From Pleurotus ostreatus/Saccharomyces cerevisiae fusant (taxonomy: Eukaryota; Opisthokonta), in NCBI GenBank assembly GCA_024196135.1, contig JAMQCK010000681.1:1-17845 (forward strand): a stretch of DNA of 17,845 nt, given 5' to 3'. Below the pieces are notes generated by a model. The model worked only from the letters and a program-made list of their open reading frames with translations. It did no database searches and was not told the origin of the DNA. The position numbers and the translations under genes are program-made. Shown here piece after piece: positions 10,491 to 17,845 of this stretch (positions are counted from its first letter, which is position 1; each line of letters opens with the position of its first letter).

Positions 10491-11046
10491 GGCGGCGGCG
10501 GGTGAGGAAGGACTGGAATGAGTTGAGCGGGGTCTTTGCACAGGCGCCGGTGGCAGTTCAGTTCAAGTCGCCCAATAAACGCGTTGCAACCATGACGCGC
10601 CATGTCATGTGATTTACATTACTTCCCACGCTCACTTGTTGAAATTTCTGGTTTTTTCTGTCCACCATCTCGAGCGTATGTCACCTCCTGGACGATTTCT
10701 CGGCATGTACAGTATGTCGGACAATTCTCGAGGAGAAAACGTGTTCACGCAAGCTAAGTTGCTCATGTTCTGTGGGGTCTGGCCAAAAGCGGTCGCTCCG
10801 GTCACTGACTCCGTTAGGGGGAAACAAGGTAACTCAGAGTGCAAGCATCTACTGGGAGTGATAGCTTGGAATGGGTAGGTGAGCAGGTCGTCGGGCAGAC
10901 CGATGAACACGAACTTGCATACTTCCAGATTGGGATATAGCTAACGCCGAGGGATCTCACGCCAATATCACACAACATCACACTGACCCTAAGTTGGCGA
11001 CATGGTCCTACTACATACCAGCTTAGAGCCTTGACACATGAGCTGA
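10491..11046. other. Intergenic: promoter of gene 3 and 3' end of the helicase gene
   Basis: Both flanking genes lie on the minus strand, so this stretch should hold the helicase 3' UTR (upper coordinates) and the promoter and leader of gene 3 (lower coordinates). Short frames on both strands overlap each other and have no recognisable content. I see no RNA gene or repeat. Confidence 0.55.
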
Positions 11047-14000
11047 CTACGTTGACAGCATAATCGACCGCTGCCCCTCCTCCTCGAACTTCACCTTCCC
11101 CAGCACCATCATCGCCAGCTCCTGCCACTGCGGCTGCGTCCCCTCCAGCCTCTTCCCCTTGAGCTGCTGCGACAAGTTGGCCGCGAGCTGGTTGCGGAGG
11201 ATCTTGAGCGCGATGTTCACCTTAGGGTCGACGCGGAAGCGGATCTTGCGGTCGATGGAGAGGGAGTTGGCGATCAACTGGCAGGGAGGAGGAGGTTAGT
11301 GTTGTCAGCGGCGAGGGGACGCTGACACGCACCTTGAAGTCCTGATCACCACATAGCAAAGCGATTGCCATATCGTCGACCGGGCTGGTCTCCCAAGCAT
11401 ACAGCTTCTTCGAATGCCTATACAAATGCACCACACATCAGCTCCGTGTCCACCTCTCAACACGCAGACCGAGACTCACATCAGAGTAAAGTACGCCAGA
11501 TGATTGACGCCGAAGTCGAGAGGCCGACGTCCGAAATTGACAGACGACGGGTGGAAGAACGCCGTCTGGTTGTTCGTGATGGTGCGCATGGCCCCGCTGC
11601 CACGGTCGACGGAGAGCAGCTTAGGGTAGAGGCCGGCAGCGAGGGCGGCGTTGACGAGGAACGCGTTGTCAGAGTTAACGTCGAATTGGGAGGGCACGTT
11701 GACGAAGCGGGTGCGGCTGCGGGTGTACCGTGAACTGTAAGAGGTTTAGACGATGCGTGGGTGGCTTCGAAGGAAGAGCCTTACCGTTGTAGCTCGCGAA
11801 TGAAGCCGCGATCGACATGGATGAATGAAGAGTCGACCAGATACCCAAGAAACTGCTGCCGGAGGTCTTCGATCTGCTGCAGATTCTGCGGAGGCCGTGA
11901 GTGAATACGTCAGAATGTCCTGCCGATACCTACCTGGTGGCTCAAGAAGCTATCACGGCAGAACCTCTTCACAAACCCAGAATTGTTGTTGGGGTTGTTA
12001 ATCACCCGGCGCCAGGTCGCAAAGGCGTTATGGATGGTCAAAAAATCCGAGTTCTCCACCCGGAACGACGCCTTCGCCCGGTCCGCCTCCTGCTCCAACC
12101 CAAACGGCGACACAAACGGCGACTTCGCATTCAGCGTCGCCGCAATCGTCAGCGCGGGATCCAAGCACCGAAACAGCGCCGCCGTCAACAAGAACTTCCC
12201 CAGATGCACATCCGTCGGCAACTTGCTCAGCAACCGCCCCATCGACGTGATCTCCTCCGCGGGCGTCAGCGCGCGCACCTCGACGAGCATCGACACCGCG
12301 CGCTGGATGTTGACCGGCTGCGGCGGGTCGAGCGCCTGCAGGAGGACCTCCTCGATGGAGTTGCCGAGCTGGATCTTCATGATCTTGATGCGCAGCGCGA
12401 GGTCGGAGAGGCTGAGGCGCATCATCTCGGGCAGCGGGTGGTCGGCCATCTTGTCGTGGCGGAACTTGGTGAAGAGGTGGAAGCAGAGGCCGCGTTGGAC
12501 ACGGCCGGCGCGACCGCGGCGTTGGGCGGCGTTGCTCTTGGCGATGAAGGTTTCGATGAGGCGGCTGATCTGGCGCTTCTCGTCGAATCTGGGCGAGGTG
12601 TCAGGGCAGGAAGAGGGCTGTTGGGAAGTGACCTACCTCATCTCGCGATGCTTGCCAGTGTCGATAACGCAGGTAATATCCGGGATTGTAATCCCGGTCT
12701 CGGCGATGTTGGTCGCTGAAAGGGTTGCGCTTCAGCCGGATGTACCCCCAAGACCAACAATCTACATACCAATTACAATCTTCCGTTGTCCCGGCGGTGG
12801 CACGTTGAACACCGAGCTTTGCGCCTCACTCGACAAAGTTGAATGCAACGGGTAGATGATGAAGTCGTCGCTCCCGAGCATTCTATGCTCTGTCAACATA
12901 TCGTTGAGGCGACGTATCTCGTTGATGCCAGGCATGAAGATCAAAATGGCGGCAGAGTACGACTGCAGCTCATTGTCCTCGAAGCAGATGCGCTCGAGGA
13001 GGCGAACGATAAGGTCGTACGCAATGAACCTATCGTCGAACAGATTGATCGTATCCGCCGTACTCTGCGAGTACTTCTTCTCGAGGCGGACCTTGGCGTC
13101 CTCAGTCGCGTCGGACGACTCGTCCTCATCCTCGTCGCGGATGCCGAGCTCCTCGGTCCAGTCGATCTTGTTCTTGCCCTTGTAGAACTTGTCGTGACTG
13201 CGCCTGGCATACGGCGATTTCTCGTCGACCTTCCATTTGGTGGTCTCCACGGCATCTTCGAGGAAGCGGACGTCGACCGGGAAAGTGCGACCTGGGACTT
13301 GCAGGGTCGGGCAGCCGCCGAAGTACTCGGCGATCTTCTCCGCGTCCACGGTGGCGGACATGAGGATGACCTTGGGGTCGGAGCGCTGCGCCAGCAACCT
13401 TCGCAGGGTCAGCAGCAAAAAGTCGGACTGGACATGGTCAGCGTCGATCCCGGGGCTATAGTTCAAGGCCATACCTCAATGGTGCGTTCGTGCACTTCGT
13501 CGATGATGATGTGCTGTAAATTCCGCTTTAGCGCTTTTTGTAGAATGACAGACAGAGGATACACACCGTGATCTCATCGAACGCCGTCCCACTTCCGCTC
13601 TGACCCGACCCACTCTCCAGCATGCGCAGCGCAATACCATTCGTCACAAACGTCAAGCGCGTATTCTTCGACGTGTTGCTCTCCAAACGGATGCTGTAGC
13701 CGACCAGCGAAGCATTCGTGCCAACAGCGTTAGGCGCATCACCGAGCTCGCGCGAGACGCGTTGGGCAAGGGAGATCGCCGAGATACGGCGGGGCTCCGT
13801 GCAGAAGATCTTGCACGGCTTGCCATGGGACAGCTGGTCCTCCAGGATGAAAGTGGGTACTTGGGTGGACTTGCCGCTGTGGGACGATGAGCATGGGGAC
13901 GAAGGCAAGATAAAAGGAAGACCTACCATCCTGTCTCGCCACTGAGCACAAGGACCTGAGAAGCATCGAGCGCGCCGAGGATTTCGTGGCGGTAGTTTGC

Positions 14001-16328
14001 AATCGGCAGTTGGTTGCGGTAGGTCTAGTCGAAAATGTGAGCACAGATGGAATCGTAATGACGTTGATGTAACGTACCAGCATCTCCTGATAGCTGGAGC
14101 TCGCCTGTCGGGCGCGGAAGGACTCCTGCAGCTGTTCGGAGAAGGCATCGTTGCTCAGCGCAGGCGTATTCGCAATGGGTGCCTCCTTCACATCCGCCGC
14201 AGACTTCGCAGCCTTGAGTGTCTGCTGCTCAGCGCGTCAATTCGATGTTGTCCATCCATACCTCTTTCACCAACCTTATTCGACCTCTGCACCTTCTCCT
14301 CAAGTATACCCTTCAACTTCGCCCACGTTCCCCGATTCGCCGCATCCTCCTTTCTCCTCCGCTCCGCATCCAGCTCGTCCCACAGATCCCGGAAATCCGG
14401 CGGCAGCAGCCTGAAGAAAGTCTGACTCCCCACCGCGCTTGTCATCGCACCCGCCGCGAAGCCCGCAGAGGCCGGGAATGACAGCCCGTGCAGCGCGACG
14501 AGGGCAACATACTGCTCCGCCTGCCCCATGTCCGCGCAGGCGGTCTCCTCCATCGACCACTCATCTGGACGTCCGCCCGCCCAGCGGATGGTGAGACGCG
14601 CGCGTACGGCGCGGCTACTGCCGGAGATGCCGCTGTAGGAGATCGCCGCGTACCGATCGAGCTTCTTCACGGTCTCGCCCAGGATGGTCTTCGGCGTACG
14701 CCCCGACCAGTGCTTGGGAAGCGCCATGTCGCGCACAGGGATCGTCTGGCCTTGCGAGTTGGTGCCGGAGGTCGCGGGGCCGTCGAGGAGGGCAAGCATG
14801 CCGCCTTCGTCGGAGTCGCCGTCGTCATTCGGTGCTTCACCCTTGGTGTTGATCTCCGGTGGCGGCTTCTTCTTGTCGACCTTCTTGGGCTTAGGCGCGG
14901 GCGACTCGTCCATATGAAGGCCGCGCAACTTGGCTTGCAGGAGCTCCTCGTCAGCCTTCTTCCGCGCCACGGTGTACATTTGTTCCGCTTCACGGAAGTC
15001 GAAGAAGTAGTTCTGCTTCACGTCTTCCAGCTGCTTGCGTAAAGCGGGTAACTTGGCCATCCCCTGCGGCTTGCCGTTGAGCTTCTGGTAGTTAATCTCG
15101 TCGATGTGCAGGCGGATCTTCACGTAGTCTTCATGTGGCTCGTCAGAGGAAGACAGATCCTGGGTCGAGGGGGTGAAGCGGAGGTCGGGCTGCGGCGGGA
15201 TGCTCTCGCTGGTTGGCGGGGTGTCGAGGTCGGACATTTCCGAAGCAGGTGTTTCCGGGGCAGATGCGGATGGAGTAGACGACAAGGAACGAGGAATGAA
15301 AGGAGGGGCTTGCGCATCCAGACGGGGCTTGTTACCTAGGGACGCCTTCGTTGGTTTGGTGGACTTCCTGGTAGGTGTGGACTGCTGCGCTAGAAATTGC
15401 GCAGGGGTCCGAGGCGTGCGCGGGGTGCCCTTGTCGTGGGCATTCGGCGTCTTGGGCTCAGACGACTCGGGAGCTGCTTCTGGTACAGGATGAGAGGATG
15501 ATTGTGAACGGATGTGGTGAGAAGGCGTACCCTTGTTGAACTGAAGCTCAGCTTCGTCGCAGTGGAGATAGAGCTGAGATATGGCATGAGGCGAGACTGA
15601 TGCAGATGAGAAACCTCACATACCCAGTCGTACGCCTCCTCGATGTCGATGCCGCTGATGCTCCGAAGGCACTCCTCCACTCGTTCCTCTGAGAAACCAA
15701 GTCTGCGCAGAACACCGTAGGTTGTCCCGAGTTTCGATATGGCCTTGTCATCTGCATCGTCGACTGTTTTCTTGCCTGAAGCAGAGCCTATGAGCACGGG
15801 TCCTCCATTAGGTGCTATGAACTTACCATCCAATCGAACGTCTGATGTCAGAGCAAGATCAAGGACGCGTTTTGTAGCGATGCTATCCAATTCAAGCGTG
15901 GGGAACGTCTTGGCGAAGGACCTGTCAGTTTCGATGGCCTATCGGAGGGTGTGAACAGGTGCATCATGTACGCAGCGGTTTCTATACCTTGACAGTCCTG
16001 CAAAGCACAGGTCAGCACACAGTCTCAACATCAGACGCACACATACGCACCTCGTGATCTCCTTCTCCACCTTGTCCTGCAGCCGCTCAACCAGCCCCTG
16101 CAGCGCCTGATCCTCCTCGCTGAGCGCAGGCGTCGCCGCGTCCTTCGCATCCTTGCCAGCATCCCCGTCTTCGCTCTTCGACGCGTCCGCTTCCGCCTCT
16201 GGGCTCGCACGCGCCGACAACGCGGGCGCCTCTACAGGCTCGGGCGCTGGCGCGACCTTCTTGGGCACGGACGTCGTCGCGAAACCGCGCGCCACCGGCT
16301 TGAGCGCCGTCTTCTTCTTCTTGGCCAG
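11047..16328 (-). CDS. DHX29: DHX29/YLR419W-type DEVH-box RNA helicase
   Basis: Sixteen exons: 16328-16051, 15997-15988, 15938-15827, 15775-15624, 15573-14275, 14224-14078, 14024-13927, 13876-13567, 13513-13475, 13427-12770, 12715-12637, 12588-11934, 11885-11785, 11734-11480, 11417-11333, 11277-11047. All phases close, giving ~1502 aa. Order: basic N-terminus (AKKKKTALKPVARGFATTS), UBA-like unit (~150-187), disordered Ser/Thr/Pro stretch, DHX29-type dsRBD-like region (~390-560), RecA domains, winged-helix/ratchet and OB-like C-terminus. Motifs: GETGCGKST 695-703, DEVHER 807-812, SAT 839-841, TNIAETGITIPD 1036-1047, QRRGRAGR 1083-1090. A charged acidic insert follows the first RecA domain (~870-930), as in DHX29. 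The family uses ATP to help 40S subunits scan structured 5' leaders. No in-frame ATG precedes the conserved N-terminus; CTG at 16328-16326 is the best start. The symbol is that of the family; DHX57 is the main alternative. Confidence 0.9.
14222..14230 (-). other. Tandem CAGCAG splice acceptor in the helicase gene
   Basis: The intron starting at donor 14274 ends in GAG-CAG-CAG, so exon 6 can begin at 14227, 14224 or 14221. All choices keep the frame and differ by one Gln each. The middle one is used in the model. This is a NAGNAG-type acceptor, a known source of one-residue protein variants. Confidence 0.55.
15776..15826 (-). other. Frame-neutral 51-nt intron in the helicase gene
   Basis: This segment has a good donor (GTAAGT) and a CAG acceptor, and its length is normal for this gene. 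It is also a multiple of three and has no in-frame stop, so an unspliced message would encode a protein with 17 extra residues just before the UBA-like unit. It is treated as an intron because the donor is strong and homologous proteins are not expected to carry the insert. Confidence 0.6.
15988..15997 (-). other. 10-nt micro-exon of the helicase gene
   Basis: Exon 1 ends in phase 2 at 16051 and exon 3 begins in phase 0 at 15938, so direct joining would break the frame. The 10 bases gactgtcaag, bounded by TTGCAG and GTATAG, restore it exactly and add R-T-V-K, producing KEITRTVKAIETDRSF, a plausible helical continuation. The flanking introns are 53 and 49 nt, the usual length here. Confidence 0.7.
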
Positions 16329-17135
16329 TCCCAGAATGCCAATAAACCAAAGCCCCGCTGCTGGTTTCTTTCTCTTCTTCTACGACTTCTTCGTCGTCGT
16401 CTAGCTCCTTCCTTCGTCCGTCCTGCTCCTCTACTGCGTCGGTGCGGAGTGCCTCCTCGGATTAGTCGTTGTCTTCAGTAGGGATTTGTGTGTCGGGTAA
16501 AGTACAGATATGCGGGGGTGGGTACAAATATGTGGACAGGTGGTGTGCGCGAAAACTAGTGCGCGAAGGCGAGATCGAGGCGGCGGGGTGGCGCACGCCA
16601 GTCAGTTGCAGGTGTCGCGATGGTGGTGTTGGCTACAGCAGCGATTAATGAAGGATATGTTCGGTGAATGAGCATGAGAAGGACAGAGTGCGTTCAAGCT
16701 GGCGAGCATCAATAGCCAGTCACCGTCGTGGTCAACTCGATCTCGCGCGCGCCGACTCATTGCATCTCACACCGCGCAGTAATCTTATCTTATCGTCAAT
16801 TTTCCCGCGACCTCTTCCGCTCGCGATTCGAACTGAATCTTTCCTCCTGGAGGCTCGCGCAATAGTGAAGAATACCGAGAGAAGAAACAATGGAGGAAGC
16901 GCGACACATATAACTTCGACCCAATGCCACAACAACAAATTTCACGAGAACAAAAGGGCGAGAGAGCGGCGTCGAGGGAAGAACTAGTCGTAGAGTACAG
17001 CTCAACACGGCAGTGCACATGCGTGCAGCGCGCCAAGCTCATGGTAGGCAGGAGGCGCAGCCATCGCATCCATCCCCTCCGGGCCTTCACCATGACGCCT
17101 CTCAAGTTGTCTTCCATAGCACCTGCAAGGCCCCG
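16329..17135. other. Intergenic: helicase promoter/leader and 3' end of the dehydrogenase gene
   Basis: Both neighbours are on the minus strand. The part near 16329-16680 should be the helicase leader; it has no minus-strand ATG except one at 16675, whose frame stops after about 38 codons. A plus-strand frame at 16664-16987 has no recognisable content. A tandem GATAAG site lies at 16784-16794. No RNA gene or mobile element is visible. Confidence 0.55.
16784..16794 (-). promoter_or_regulatory. Overlapping double GATAAG motif
   Basis: On the minus strand the sequence GATAAGATAAG contains two GATAAG units sharing one base, about 460 bp upstream of the proposed helicase start. Fungal GATA factors (nitrogen and iron regulators) bind HGATAR sites, often in pairs. 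Motif only; its target could also be absent. Confidence 0.25.
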
Positions 17136-17845
17136 CTATAGTCTGGCGCGGACGGGCTGCCAGTCCACCCTCTCAACCTGCAGAGGAGGTCAGAATAGAC
17201 TCGGCTGCCAAAGACAGAAAGCACGCACCATCGCAGGAGACAGGTCCTTCAAACTCGAGACCCCCATCAGGCGCATCGCGGTGACGATCTCGCTCTCGAG
17301 GATGTGGACGATGCGCTTCACGCCTGCCGCGCCGTAGGCCTGCAGTCAAAGTTAGCTTCCACTCCAAGCCGACTGTACAAAGTAGGCACTGACGCTTTGC
17401 GCATACAGGAATGGCCGTCCGAGGCCAACAGCAGTCGCGCCGAGACAGACCGCTTTGATAACGTCCGTTCCTCTGCGCACGCCTCCGTCTAGGTAGACTG
17501 CGAGGATGGGATCAGTATTTGGGAGCAAATTCAATAGGAGATGTAGTTCTCACCTTCAACTTTGCTGAAGACATCAGGATGACGCGTTCGCAGTCTGTAG
17601 AGGACTTCCAGCGGCGGAAGGGCATAGTCCAGTTGCCGACCCCCGTGGTTGGAGAGGAGGATACCGTCGACACCGGCTTCAACGGCGAGGAGAGCGTCTT
17701 CTACGCACTGGATACCCTTGACGACCACGGGCAGTGTTGTAACACTCCTCAGCCACGGGATAGTCTGCAGAAATGTGAGCATCACTAACACCTGCAGAAT
17801 GCGGACCCCTACCTTCTCCCAAGTCATATCCTTATCATCGTTCAG
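17136..17845 (-). CDS. FMN-dependent L-lactate dehydrogenase (cytochrome b2 family), C-terminal part
   Basis: Exons in transcript order are 17845-17813 (open at the window edge), 17764-17554, 17497-17394, 17339-17229 and 17177-17136, giving the last 166 residues; introns are 48-56 nt. The segment is the C-terminal half of the alpha-hydroxy-acid dehydrogenase barrel: VVVKGI with the flavin-contacting Lys, [11 protein letters not shown] with the catalytic His and the substrate-binding Arg, [12 protein letters not shown] and [11 protein letters not shown] for the FMN phosphate, then [12 protein letters not shown] near the end. The family oxidises L-lactate or related 2-hydroxy acids to 2-oxo acids using FMN; the yeast CYB2 form works in the mitochondrial intermembrane space and passes electrons to cytochrome c. 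Whether an N-terminal cytochrome b5 domain is present lies outside the window, so a peroxisomal or cytosolic 2-hydroxyacid oxidase relative remains possible. All visible key residues are intact. The C-terminal tail is shorter than in yeast CYB2. Confidence 0.92.

Noticed and set aside
12680..12697. Perfect inverted repeat, 8-bp arms around GT, in helicase exon 11
   Set aside because: It lies in codons for the conserved TGITIPD stretch of motif V, so protein constraint explains it; no terminator or site is expected there.
11901..12719. 272-codon plus-strand frame opposite helicase exons
   Set aside because: It spans antisense introns and conserved helicase motifs; codon bias of the real gene leaves this frame open.
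12843..13571. 242-codon plus-strand frame opposite the DEVH and SAT motif exons
   Set aside because: Antisense shadow of clearly conserved helicase coding sequence.
16673..16675. Minus-strand ATG as possible helicase start
   Set aside because: Its frame meets a stop after about 38 codons. Reaching the helicase frame would need an intron of roughly 170 nt with a weak acceptor, unlike all other introns here.
16818..16832. TTCGAA-containing segment resembling a tRNA T-loop
   Set aside because: The flanking bases do not pair as a T stem and no acceptor, D or anticodon arms can be found.
16664..16987. 107-codon plus-strand frame upstream of the helicase
   Set aside because: No recognisable content, polar and Arg-rich composition, short enough to arise by chance in GC-rich DNA.
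1..17845. A functional gene cluster or defence/biosynthetic system
   Set aside because: The five genes have unrelated predicted roles, mixed orientation and ordinary spacing; no transposon ends, CRISPR-like arrays or biosynthetic core enzymes are visible.

Overview
This window looks like nuclear DNA from a filamentous basidiomycete, most likely an Agaricomycete. The sequence is GC-rich. All five genes are broken by very short spliceosomal introns (about 47-62 nt, GTRNGT-type donors, CAG/TAG acceptors), and one gene is a FunK1-type protein kinase, a family greatly expanded in mushroom-forming fungi. Every gene model was built by hand: each junction was checked so that the codon phase closes and total coding length is a multiple of three. 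No alignment or transcript was available.

Layout. 1-299: upstream region of gene 1. 300-3826 (+): gene 1, four exons, 1124 aa, an unrecognised protein with about seven membrane spans and an ~820-residue low-complexity Ser/Pro tail carrying a short duplicated motif. 3827-4466: intergenic, with two CACGTG boxes. 4467-7304 (+): gene 2, four exons, 893 aa, FunK1 kinase with a very basic C-terminus. 7305-8104: non-coding stretch between convergent genes. 8105-10490 (-): gene 3, six exons, 706 aa, probable nuclear protein with a SAP-like N-terminus and a central coiled coil. 10491-11046: intergenic. 11047-16328 (-): gene 4, sixteen exons, about 1502 aa, DHX29/YLR419W-type DEVH-box RNA helicase. 16329-17135: intergenic. 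17136-17845 (-): gene 5, C-terminal five exons of an FMN-dependent L-lactate dehydrogenase/cytochrome b2 family enzyme, running off the window.

The genes do not look like a co-functional cluster: no biosynthetic, mobile-element or defence signature is visible, and the functions (membrane protein, kinase, nuclear protein, translation helicase, lactate oxidation) are unrelated. The most notable points are local. The helicase reading frame has no in-frame AUG before its conserved N-terminus and seems to start at CUG, unless an unseen exon or a base error is involved. The helicase also contains a 10-nt micro-exon, a frame-neutral 51-nt intron and a tandem CAGCAG acceptor. The FunK1 protein has Arg where the family's ATP-binding Lys is expected. 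Gene 1 has a GPCR-like layout without a recognisable family.
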